DNA from: Oncomelania hupensis
Lineage: Eukaryota; Mollusca; Gastropoda; Littorinimorpha; Pomatiopsidae
Assembly: GCA_036898135.1 (NCBI GenBank)
Contig: CM072515.1
Location: 46,340,818-46,404,817 of the forward strand
Direction: 5' to 3'
Length of the DNA stretch: 64,000 bases
Of this stretch, positions 1 through 8,745 are shown piece by piece. Numbering within the stretch: position 1 is the stretch's first letter; every line of letters begins with the position of its first letter. The notes beneath the pieces were generated by a model, which worked only from the letters and a program-made list of their open reading frames with translations, ran no database searches and had not been told where the DNA came from. The position numbers and the translations under genes were made by a program.

Positions 1-2
1 TT

Positions 3-128
3 CTAGAAAAACGACTCTGGCGGCAGATTCGCATGGCCCGACTGGCTAAAATGAAGCGTGATCTTGACCTTCAAGAGGCCAAAGAAGTGGCAGAAGGCAA
101 GCTGGACCCTTTGCCCACAGATTTTTGA
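3..128 (+). CDS. C-terminal coding exon of an unidentified gene
   Basis: An open frame enters from the left edge and runs 41 codons to a TGA at 126-128. The peptide is charged and helix-like (it includes RMARLAKMKRDLDLQEAKE) and ends KLDPLPTDF. A canonical AATAAA follows 38 bases after the stop, which is what a genuine last exon looks like. TTCTAG at 1-6 could be the splice acceptor, in which case the exon starts at base 7 in a compatible phase. I do not recognise the family. The opposite-strand frame over the same bases begins in a poly-T run and looks like a shadow. Confidence 0.6.
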   Translation, partial: LEKRLWRQIRMARLAKMKRDLDLQEAKEVAEGKLDPLPTDF

Positions 129-166
129 ATGTACAGGTTGTTGTATACATGTAGGAAGTTGTCCTA

Positions 167-172
167 AATAAA
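167..172 (+). promoter_or_regulatory. Polyadenylation signal AATAAA
   Basis: A perfect AATAAA hexamer lies 38 bases past the stop codon of the exon at 3-128. A T-rich tract follows at 176-197. It marks the probable 3' end of that gene. Confidence 0.6.
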
Positions 173-197
173 GCTTCTTTTTTTTCTTTTTTTTTTT

Positions 198-1218
198 ACA
201 ATCTGTTTCCAAAATAACTTTTAAAAAATCAAGAACCGCATTGAAAGTAGAATCTTTTTGAGGCTATGAGTTTCCTTAGAAACGAGAATGATCTTCGCTT
301 TTGTACATTAAGGGCTGACCAGCGTTATGCTATGTCAATCTGGGTAGGCCTACTACGTTTGAAATTATTTGCTCCTCGTAGGCATAATGCTAATTTTGTG
401 GTAGACTATTTCATTTCTTTTTAACGATGAACTCAGTAATGGCTAAAATGTGTTCCTGATGTAATTTCCTTGGCAATAATAAAGGCCAAGTTCTTTAGAA
501 CACGAAGATTGTTGGGTATCACCTTTAACGATATTGTGTTTTTAGTCAATATATGTATAAACCTTTTATACCGTCAGCTAATTTGGACACTGAGGGTCAC
601 TACCATGGCAGTTTTACGTTTACTACTAATAATCCAAGAAAAAAACATAGTTAGCACAAAATGTATGTGACATAGATCAAAATATAACCAAACGTTACGT
701 GTATTTTGGGGGTAGAGAGAAATGAATGAAGAATCTTAATCAATCAATCTAATTTTAGAAGACATTGATCTTGATTTGTTGATGCCTAAATAATTAAAGT
801 AGTACTAATGTAAGAAAGTCGTATCTTGAGTAGTGTCAATTGTCTAATGATAGTTTTTAGAGATAGATGGTAGCCGACGACTTTCATGTTTTAACGCACT
901 GTTTTTTCTTTAACCTTGGTACAATAAATTATGTTATTACCTTGCTAAGTTTCGCTGTAGCTTCGTCTTTCGTGATTTGCTATTAAATGGTAGTAATTTA
1001 TTTGGTTGTACCAATTGGCCTAAAATCATCTTAAAGTTAAATCAATAAATGTTTTATTGCGCAGTTGAAGACATCCCTAAAGCATTGTTTGTTTTTTTAA
1101 TTGACATTAAAGTTGTATTGAACATTATTATTTTATTGTATTGTTTGTATTGTTCTGTATTGCGTTGTACTGTAAGTTTTTGTTTTTTTATCACAGTAAA
1201 TAATACCATATTCTTCAG

Positions 1219-1220
<2 letters not shown>
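198..1220. other. AT-rich intergenic stretch, no gene seen
   Basis: Open frames here are short, AT-rich and without family resemblance. I see no splice-bounded exon, no RNA gene and no repeat I can name. Confidence 0.5.
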
Positions 1221-1291
<71 letters not shown>

Positions 1292-1335
1292 CAGAGAGAG
1301 ACGGAGAGAGACAGAGAGAGACAGGGAGAGAGAGA
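1221..1335. repeat. (GA)n microsatellite with GACAGA variants
   Basis: About 115 bases of GA dinucleotides grade into GAGACA and GACAGA variants. Long RE-rich or LS-rich frames on either strand are artefacts of this tract. Confidence 0.95.
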
Positions 1336-1446
1336 AGTTGAAGTTGAAAACTGTAATGGGATAAAGGTGACAGTCATAGACTACTCTTACAGCCTGTCCT
1401 TTAACTGTGAACATTAACCATAATAGTAACTATAATGTTAATAATT

Positions 1447-2880
1447 CCTATCCTATCCTGTCCCGTAACCCGGAGGTCGTAGGGGCACCACAGATGATCG
1501 TTTAACCAGCATACTCCATCTTTTTCTGTCCTCAGCAGCCCTGATGGCTTCGCTCAGTGTCAAACCAGTCCATTCTCGAATGTTGTCCTCCCACCTCTTT
1601 TTCGGTCTCCCTCTTCTTCTACCTCCTTGCCTGTGCCTTGCAGAATAGTCTTTGCAAGGCCTGATGATCTGGTGACGTGGCCATACCATCGGAGTTTCCG
1701 TTTCTTCACCACTGTGAGCAGGTCATCGTGTTGTCCAATGGCTTGTGTGATGGTCTGTCGGACTTCGTCGTTGGTGATGTGTTGGGTATAGGAAATGCCC
1801 AGAAGTCTTCTGTAGCACCTCATCTCCATGCTTTGTATTCTTCGTTGGAGATCTGCTGTGAGGGTCCATGCTTCGCAAGCATATAGGAAGATGGAGATGA
1901 CAAGGGAGCGCAGCAGTCTTCCTTTGGAATGTAGACTGATGGTTCTGTCTTTCCAAATGGGCTTCAACCTTGTCATGGCAGCAGTTGTTTGTGCGATCCT
2001 GGAGAGGACTTCTTGTCGGGACCCATTGTCTGATACAATGGCTCCTAAATATTTGAAGCTATGCACTGTGTTGAGGGATTGGCCTTGGATGTCCGTGTTG
2101 ATGCCATTGGTGTTGTTGATCATCATTTTGGTCTTCTCTGCACTTATTTCCATTCCATAAGCTCTGGAGGTGGTGTCAAGCCTCTGTACCAGCTGTTCAA
2201 GTTCTTGTTCCTCTCCAGCCAATCCATCAATGTCATCCGCAAAACGAGAATTGGAGATTGCTCTACCCCCTATGCTGACTGTGCCTTCATGATCTGCAAG
2301 AGCATCTGACTTGATGCGCTCTAGGAAGATGTTGAAGAGTGTTGGAGAGATTGTTGTTCTGAACCAGTTCCCGATGGCGCTGTTATGGAGGACAGCACTG
2401 GTAGCCTTGTCATACAGGCTTTTGATGACTTCAATAATTTTAACGCCTCCGCATTTAGGGTCCTGATATTCCAGGTTACTATGACGATGTTATTTCTGGT
2501 GCGGATCTTGCTAAGTTGTCCATCAGTAGCACACTTATCGCCTCCGTCCTGGTGGCCAACGGAAGGCGCGGTCCTTGTTGACCCGGGCGACGACCGATCC
2601 GGCATGGAGTAAATGGTTTTATTCATCATGCAGTGTGTCTTGGGCAAGAAAGACCTGGCAGGGCCCAATCCTCTCCACGCTGTTGGCCACAGCCGATATC
2701 CATGAATACAGTGTGGCTCGCCTTGGCCCCGAGCACGTGGTCGTTGAACCTGTAGTAAAATGAGGTTCCTCCATCCTGGCCGGTGACTTCTGTGTAGAAA
2801 ACTTTCGCCCAGTGATGCCGTGCTAACATCACCCCTATTAGTCGCCTCTTACGACACATCGGATTCGGGAAACGTTGGGT
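1447..2880 (-). mobile_element. RTE-like non-LTR retrotransposon, copy 1 (internally deleted)
   Basis: Read on the minus strand, the element begins near 2880 with a leader and the start of an endonuclease ORF (NNIVIVTWNIRTLN, near 2480). It then jumps directly into the reverse transcriptase (KSLYDKATSAV), so most of the endonuclease and the front of the RT are missing. The RT catalytic box FADDIDGLAGEE is intact near 2235, followed by the C-terminal part (SAEKTKMM, FKYLGAIVSDNGSRQE, RRIQSMEMRCYRRLLG). Against copy 2 it also lacks about 25 bases that encode the VRQGC motif. A frameshift near 1600 moves the C-terminus (RWYGHVTR, KKRWEDNIREWTGL) to another frame. The 3' tail is a short TATCC repeat. 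This is a dead copy. Confidence 0.85.
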
Positions 2881-3471
2881 CTATTCTAATCAGTGCCCGA
2901 ACACAAACAATATTTTAAGTTATTACGACGGCAAGAAAACCACCAATCGCAGCGATGCACTGTTTCAACCAGTGTTTGTTTTGTGACTTTTTAAAAAAAT
3001 TGGAAGGCTCTGATAACAACGTTTAAATTAAAATGTGTAAATATCAAACAAAATTTGGAGAGAAAAAGTCAGCAGGTAGTCATCCTTTAGCGTGAATTAA
3101 ACATTGTATGTTATAAGCTTTCTCGCATTTTGATCAAAAGAGTACACTAAGGGGGGTAAACCGTTGTTTGTACAAGACTTGGTGATCAAGGGGAATCTTT
3201 GTAAGAGAAAAGGAAAATTAAATTTTGAGAAAAAAAACACGACAGATGAATTTCAAAAAAGCCTCTCTATAAATAAGAATAAAGATAATAAAAAACACAA
3301 CGCATAGAAATTGACAGCTGAACTTAACTTCAAGTGGTAAATCCTGAAAGCTTATGGTGCCAAGGAATACATATTATCATCATTCTATTGGTATGTAACG
3401 GTCTCTTTGTTTGGTGCTTTGTACTCCAGTTGGAAAACACAGTCTGTTTATTTAGTTAGTTATTTAGTAGC

Positions 3472-3526
<55 letters not shown>

Positions 3527-3940
3527 ATAGTAGTAGTAGTAGTAGTAGTAGTAGTAATGACTGTCACAAAATCAATTAAGCTTATGCGCTTGACAAGTTC
3601 AAAATCATACGACATACAGCATTAAAACATCTCTTCAACTGAGCACGATCAAGACAGCAAGAATAAAGCAAACATGCATTATCCCCCCTTTCGCAACACC
3701 AAAGTCTATATAAATGAGTTTTGTTGTGTTGTTTTTTTTGTCTCCCACCTTTATTTACTCAAACATCTGAGTGACATCAGCGACTGATAAAAACATGCAT
3801 AAACATTTGAACAGTTGCAAAAACTACTAAAATTTTCTTGACCAAACAAAATAAGAATAAAAAGGAATCCACAAATTGAGATCCGAAACAAAATTCAAAA
3901 TACTAACAAAAGGTCAACGAAAATATTAATTTTATAGTCT
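2881..3940. other. Intergenic, no gene seen
   Basis: AT-rich DNA without recognisable exons. Apart from the AGT microsatellite listed separately, I see nothing I can name. Confidence 0.4.
3467..3556. repeat. (AGT)n microsatellite
   Basis: About 30 AGT trinucleotides with two AAT interruptions. The polyvaline frame across it is an artefact. Confidence 0.95.
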
Positions 3941-4586
3941 TCAACAAATTTTACAGTAGGACAAACTGCTAAAAATAACTTGAAAACAAATTAAGAATAA
4001 ATATGAATCCACAAAGTACGTCATAAGCTGTACCTCTGTACCTCTCAATCCTTGTGCTAATTTTATATTCCATTTGCAAGAGTCAAGTTCGAATTCTTGC
4101 ACCAAGTGCTGAAACCGATCAAGATATGCATCTATCCTTTCTACTTTATCGTCGAATGGACTTAGAAAAAAGTTCATGCCTGGAGTGATGAAAGGGGGTT
4201 GGGGAGGGTTTTAAGATGAAGACGACAGTTGGCTAAAGTTGGGGTCGGTTGACCGGTTAGCCATCGATCAACTGTCCCCGTTCTCTGTCCCTAGCTTCAA
4301 TTTCCATACGTTTGAAGCTCTCTGCAGTTTCTAGTTCTATTACTTTCAATTTTTCTGCAGCTTTTATCTCGAGGAGTTTTAGCTTTTCCGCGACCTTCTC
4401 GGCACGGTCACTATCTTCAACTCTGGCTTTTTCTGCACGGTTTTCCAGTTTGTCCCACTCGGTGGTTACATACGCGATTAGATCTTGCCCTGTTAAACCT
4501 AGTGCTTCACCTTCTTCTCTTAGTTCCCTTCGCATCTTAATGAAGTCAGCCATACTAGATTTCCAGAGACTAAATGTTTTTCCCAA
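3941..4586 (-). mobile_element. Ty3/gypsy-type gag remnant
   Basis: Two minus-strand frames lie in gag order directly inside an LTR/primer-binding-site boundary. The first (4586-4257) starts MGKTFSLWKSSMADFIKMRR and continues as a charged coiled coil rich in AEK and AEKLK. The second (4177-3941) contains PFDDKVERIDAYLDRFQHLV, the start of a gag capsid-like region. A frame break and about 80 bases separate them, and the capsid frame soon degenerates. Placement within about 100 bases of the primer-binding site supports the gag call. Confidence 0.65.
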
Positions 4587-4689
4587 TGCCTCTGAGTCAA
4601 CTCTCGGATTTTGTACTAGACCACTGTTAAGTATCGTAAGTAAGATAATGTTTGCTATCTGTTATTATCTTCAGTTACTTGAGATATAG

Positions 4690-4883
4690 ATATTAAAATC
4701 AAGCCCCCCATATGTGATGATCCTGGAGAAGATAGCTTATCTTACAAGGGGAGTAAGGACTGGTAGGGCATTAAAGCTAAGCTACCAAGTTCTTTACCAA
4801 GTTGGGTGGGCGGTGAGTCCGGTTTCGCTAAGGCGATGTAGAAGCGTAGAGAGAAGTCATAAGTGGTCATCTCACGTGTGGGT
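4690..4883 (-). mobile_element. LTR 3' end with degraded primer-binding site
   Basis: Bases 4690-4800 match the LTR edge and leader at 10520-10680 in the same orientation. Shared words include tatgtgatgat, the poly-C run, and a 'gatatagatattaaaat'-like leader. On the minus strand the LTR would end in CA next to a decayed tRNA-Pro-type site, then lead into the gag at 4586. Near 4880 the LTR is cut off by foreign pol sequence. Confidence 0.55.
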
Positions 4884-5022
4884 CACGATTAAGATATCAT
4901 CCATAAAGTGATGGAGTTCTTCATCTTGGATGGGTGCGAGAAGCTGTCTCATCATGCGTGAGAAAATGCTAGGTGCGTTGTTGAGTCCAAACAGTAAGAC
5001 ATTAAACTCATAGTGGCCACCA
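4884..5022 (-). mobile_element. Ty3/gypsy reverse transcriptase fragment (FMDD box)
   Basis: The minus strand reads GGHYEFNVLLFGLNNAPS, then IFSRMMRQLLAPIQ, then HHFMDDILIVTH. These are the palm motifs of a Ty3/gypsy RT, with the catalytic FMDD near 4890. The frame is open across the fragment. Its upstream half is displaced to 5420-5990 by two inserted repeats. Confidence 0.8.
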
Positions 5023-5029
5023 GCTGTAC

Positions 5030-5225
5030 TGGGGTGGCCTCGTGGCGCAGTGGATTAGTCGCCGGTTTCCTATGCCGAAGGTCGCGGGTTCGATTCCCGC
5101 AAAGGGCGAACGTATGTGACTTAGGTACGAGACTATTGAAGTCACCGAGGGTTTTCTCCGGGCACTCCTGTTTCCTCCCTCCCTTCAATAATGGTATTGG
5201 ACGCAGTCAATATAAAAATTTCAAA
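5030..5225 (+). mobile_element. tRNA-derived SINE, family C, copy 1
   Basis: A tRNA-like head carries box A (TGGCGCAGTGGATTAG) and box B (GGTTCGATTCC). A unique body follows that includes 'gagggttttctccgggcactcc' split by small changes and 'tggtattggacgcagtcaat'. A second copy at 33541-33735 matches along the whole length in the same order. The SINE interrupts the gypsy RT fragment. Confidence 0.8.
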
Positions 5226-5419
5226 AATAAACATTCTATTTTCTTTCCGTCTTCCAATAGCGATCTCCATGCCTTTACACCACCTGTGTGAGTGATGGAT
5301 GTGTATTTGTGGTGAGCGTGGATGAGACAGGTGAGCGTGTGTGTTGGTACAGATTGCCGCCTTTCCCCAAATCAATCTTTGAGCCTGATTGATTTGGGGA
5401 AAGGCACGTATATAGCATC
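5226..5419. repeat. Second insertion in the RT, with a 19-bp perfect hairpin
   Basis: This piece separates SINE C from the rest of the RT. At 5359-5377 and 5387-5405 it holds a perfect 19-bp inverted repeat (gcctttccccaaatcaatc) around a 9-base loop. A GTATATAGC-type tail and a TTA run follow. Similar hairpin and 'tatagcgc' ends occur at 23410-23500 and 24690-24720, so it is probably the 3' end of a SINE-like element. Confidence 0.5.
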
Positions 5420-5990
5420 CAGTATTATTATTATTAGATAAGGTCGTAGATGCTCCGGCACTGGAATCTGGTAGTACCCTTTGCTTAAGTCGATTCGCGA
5501 ACAGTATTTTGCGTTATGCAGTTTCGCGAACAGTTGTGCTGTATCTGGCAGCGGTTCAGCTTGGAACTCTGTGATGCATAGTTGATGTTCTCCGCTCGGC
5601 TTATGTAACAAAACTATTCCAGTGCTGTATGGTGAGGTAGAGGGGGAGATGATTCCGGCCTCTAGGAAGGTTGTTATCTCCTGCTTGGCCGCGGATTGCT
5701 TCGTGAGAGGGATAGGGTACGGTTTTATCCAAACAGGGGTAGTGTCAGTCAAGGTCATTGTCACTTCAACTAACGGTGTCTGTCCAGGTATGTCCGACAA
5801 CACTGATTGGTGTTGTGCAACTATCTCCATAACTTGTATTTGTCTGTCTGTCGATAGTTTCGGGTTTACAGCTACGTCTCTGTATGTCTCGCTACTTGTC
5901 AGCGGGTACTCGATAGCTAAATCCTCTCTTGCTTCGACTTCTGCTATGGACAAATCCATTAACTGTTCGATAGACGTTGCTCTGTTCTAA
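5420..5990 (-). mobile_element. Ty3/gypsy pol fragment: protease-RT linker and RT N-terminal half
   Basis: The minus-strand frame carries typical linker and RT sequence: VLSDIPGQTPLVEVTMTLTD, IKPYPIPLTKQ, then IISPSTSPYSTGIVLLHKPS and SRIDLSKGYYQIPV. The catalytic Asp of motif A is the D of RIDLSKGYYQ. The frame ends in unrelated sequence where the hairpin insertion begins. The following RT motif lies at 4884-5022. Confidence 0.8.
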
Positions 5991-6240
5991 GTAACGTTTG
6001 CGCTTTTTTGTGAGGAGCAGTGGGCCTACTGCTACTCTATGGAATGGGGTACCGGTGACGGGCATTTCGCCTAGCGTTACTGGGACTGTCCATCTCTTTG
6101 ATGCTACCTTCTGACACTGGGGGCAGGAGCGAACAAAGCGCGTGATGTCTCCTGTTATTCCAGGCCAATGATAGTGAGTGGTGATTCTCCGAATTGTTGC
6201 ATTCACGCCCATGTGCCCGCTAAATGCAATGGCGTGTCCT
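5991..6240 (-). mobile_element. Ty3/gypsy integrase H2C2 zinc-binding fragment
   Basis: The minus strand encodes HYHWPGITGDITRFVRSCPQCQK, an integrase N-terminal HHCC module (the last His and the CxxC are clear). GTPFHRVAVGPL, the start of the catalytic core, follows. The core then stops abruptly and joins the protease-RT linker. Integrase lying upstream of RT is the reverse of normal pol order, so this is a rearranged junction. Confidence 0.7.
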
Positions 6241-6289
6241 ACTTCTAGTACTTACCGGGTATTGGGCTTTCTTGTTCTCTGAACTATGC

Positions 6290-6730
6290 TGGTGTTGATT
6301 AGACTGCTGGGTTTGTTGCGGTTGTTGATTCTGGTTGTTTGCATCTCTGCTGGGTTTGTCTGTTACCTAGCGTTTAGCTTCATTTTCGTGTGCGGTGGTG
6401 TAACGGTCCGCGAGTTTGATCAAATCGGCTAGGTTCTCGGCACCTTGTTCCGCGGTGACCATTCTAGCATCTGGCGTCATTGAATCGGATTAGTTCTGAT
6501 AGACTTTCGTATGTCGCATCTAGGGTTGGATAAGTCTAATCACTTACGTAAGTACTTGTCCAGTCGATCTACGTATTGACTATAGCTTTCACCTTTCTCT
6601 TTCCGTGAGTTGCGCAACTTTTTTCGATAGGTTTCGGCTGTCAGTTTGAACCAGATCAGGAGTGCTTTCTTAAGTGCTGCGTAATTGTTAACTTGTCAAG
6701 GAGCGAACTGAAGTGAACAAATAGCCTCGA
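6290..6730 (-). mobile_element. Degenerate gag/nucleocapsid remnant of a gypsy element
   Basis: Broken minus-strand frames hold a Q/P/N-rich stretch and a gag-like segment around 6400-6720, with several stops and frameshifts. Position and texture fit gag of the same kind of element as its neighbours. Identity rests on context more than on motifs. Confidence 0.4.
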
Positions 6731-6789
6731 CCATCAACAAGAAAGTGGTAGACTTGAGACGGTTTCATGATTCCCAGAGACTAGAAGTA

Positions 6790-7732
6790 AGTTAACACTA
6801 GTGATTTCTAGTACTTGCATGTTTATGTATTATGTTGATTGCCCTTTATTAGTATATTCGTGTTATATGTATTTACAGAAACCGATTATTGTTTCTGACA
6901 TGTTGTGCTTAGTGCTCGATATATCTTAGCCTTAAGATTCGGATATAGTAGTGTGCATATGGAAAACTTGGCAGGTATCTGATGCTATAGACTCCTTGCA
7001 GAGGGCACCACATACCAATATATCTTAATAGAATATTGTAGCCAGAGTTATGGATTTTACAGTTCAGCTCTGGAACGGTTTGTGGAGTCAACGCCTAACG
7101 CTTGCTCCCATGGAAAAGAAGGAGATCAACCTAGAATCTACCTCGCCACGTTCGGCCCCAACTACCAGACTCGCCCGATCATCCTGAGAGTGACCAGACT
7201 CCCTCCGAGTGACCACCGGACTCAAGCACTCACAGAAACTGAGCAGCTAAGTCCCTCTCAACTGCAACTGATGTCAAACAAAACTCGGACCAATAATAGA
7301 CCATCCAAACATAGGAATGCTTAGCAAGTGATGAAGAAGAACTGCTAAAGAAATTGCCCAGCACATTGATCAGTTATAGTTATTAATTTACATTTAAGTA
7401 AAGTTGTGTTAGAATTTGTGTTGAACATATAAAAGTTGAAATCACATACATACTACTGGTGTCATTCTATTGTATTGCTGTGTGTCCACTAGCTCTTCTC
7501 TTGAGACCAAGTAAACTAGTCCTTTGATTAGTAGGAAGCATTTCTTAAAGTGAACCAATGACACTTTAAAACCCGAAAACAAATATAAATTTTTATGTGA
7601 CCAAGCACCGTGATTTAGTCTTTCACATCGTTTTGGAATTTTGGTAAAGAACGTCTTATAGAGGTAGCTTAACGCCCCATCTATCTACAAGTACAAGCGT
7701 ATCTTCTTCAGGATATTCTCACAATCTGCTAT
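6790..7732 (+). mobile_element. Solo-LTR-like segment, inverted relative to the one at 10575
   Basis: Bases 6830-7732 align with the reverse complement of 10575-11480. Shared anchors are 'cagaaaccgattattgtttctg', 'atatcttagccttaagattcgg', 'tgtgaccaagcaccg' and the terminal 'ggatattctcaca'. No internal retrotransposon sequence flanks it in the correct orientation, so it is probably a solo LTR. The 5' limit is uncertain. Small open frames here are not genes. Confidence 0.6.
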
Positions 7733-8177
7733 ACTATCGTCTTCTTCGCTAGACCAGTCTCCTACCTTTTTTCTTGAAAACTCTTCCGGGACAAGACTCC
7801 TTGTTTGTGTATGAGGTCTGTTGGATCAGCTTGGGAATATTGGACGCTTTCTGCCAGGTGGTCACTAGGGCTTCCTATGATGTTATTATTTAGCAATGTA
7901 GGCATTTTATATGTATGTGTTTTGTTGATAATTTATAATGATGTTTGTATTCTATTTTGTTTTTGTAAACGGGGTTTCAATAAGTTGGGGTGAAGCCTCA
8001 GCCGTCGCCTGCGTGGGATGTCTTTATTGTAAAGTGACTGGCTGGCGGAGAGCTTTCGGTTTTACCACTAGGGTTGTTTAAGCAGATCTTTTATGCGGAT
8101 CGGGGGTTGTCCGGTCCTGATTTGGCTCGGAAGAGTCCGCTGGACCTAAAGCAATAATAATGTAATGTAATGTAATG
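7733..8177 (+). mobile_element. Family B retroposon, 5'-truncated copy
   Basis: It matches the copy at 26480-27036 from 'atctgctatacta' to the 3' end 'ctcggaagagtccgctggacc', then a TGTAA tail. The first 130 bases of the family are missing, and the copy abuts the end of the LTR-like segment. No clear target-site duplication is seen here. Confidence 0.8.
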
Positions 8178-8455
8178 CCGTTTCATTTCACTGTTGCTAC
8201 ATGAACGAAATACACTATAAATAGAATTTTTCTTGCATGTATTTCAAGGAATGTTGAAGTTTGCAACGCATTTTGTATTTATATCTTGGTTAAACAGTTG
8301 AAAATTACAACCGTAAAAGCAATGTAAAGCGAGGAAGTTTATATTGTATTCTTATCTTTCAAAGTACGGTATTATCTCTAAAACGTGTCACTCTCAGTAC
8401 TTTTGGACGCGTTCTATAGAGAGGACGTTATCGTATCAAGATACGAACCCTGTGA
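8178..8455. other. L2 3' flank
   Basis: Past the L2 stop (toward lower coordinates) I find no clean AATAAA on the minus strand within 200 bases. A variant AATACA/AATATA lies near 8345-8360. The transcript end is not determined. Confidence 0.3.
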
Positions 8456-8745
8456 TTACAGGGTACAGGCGATCCAGGAGACTCTACATGGGTACAAGTG
8501 GGTGTCGCTCCATTCGAAGATATAGACATCGAACCCAGTCGTTCCAATATTGCTCGATCCACTGTCGACTCTCAGATTGTGACCGCTCTCTCCATCCACC
8601 CTCTGGAGACTGACAGACACCCAGGGTGTGGAGGCGAACGGTTGGGAGAAGGTCACGTGGGCGATGTGACGTCGTTCAATCTCGCCGTTTGGTTGGTAGG
8701 TCTGGGGTTTGTCATGAGGACTAAGGTTGTATGTCCCCGTCTCAC
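8456..8745 (-). CDS. L2 exon 4: H-type lectin domain and stop
   Basis: The acceptor is cattttcag. The 290-base exon encodes about 95 residues and a TAA. The domain shows the family pattern: a Phe-Pro strand opening, VSVSL, an NLRV strand, GF before an aromatic strand, a conserved EW, and the closing SWIA. It matches L1 exon 4 with a three-base length difference. Confidence 0.85.

Noticed and set aside
1049..1417. Long frames over the GA repeat on both strands
   Set aside because: They are translations of a microsatellite (RE or LS runs) with no flanking coding signal.
3407..3625. Polyvaline protein
   Set aside because: Translation of the AGT microsatellite.
7082..7324. 80-residue frame inside the LTR-like segment as a gene
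   Set aside because: The same DNA occurs inverted at 11.07-11.35 kb in an LTR; the frame is not conserved there.
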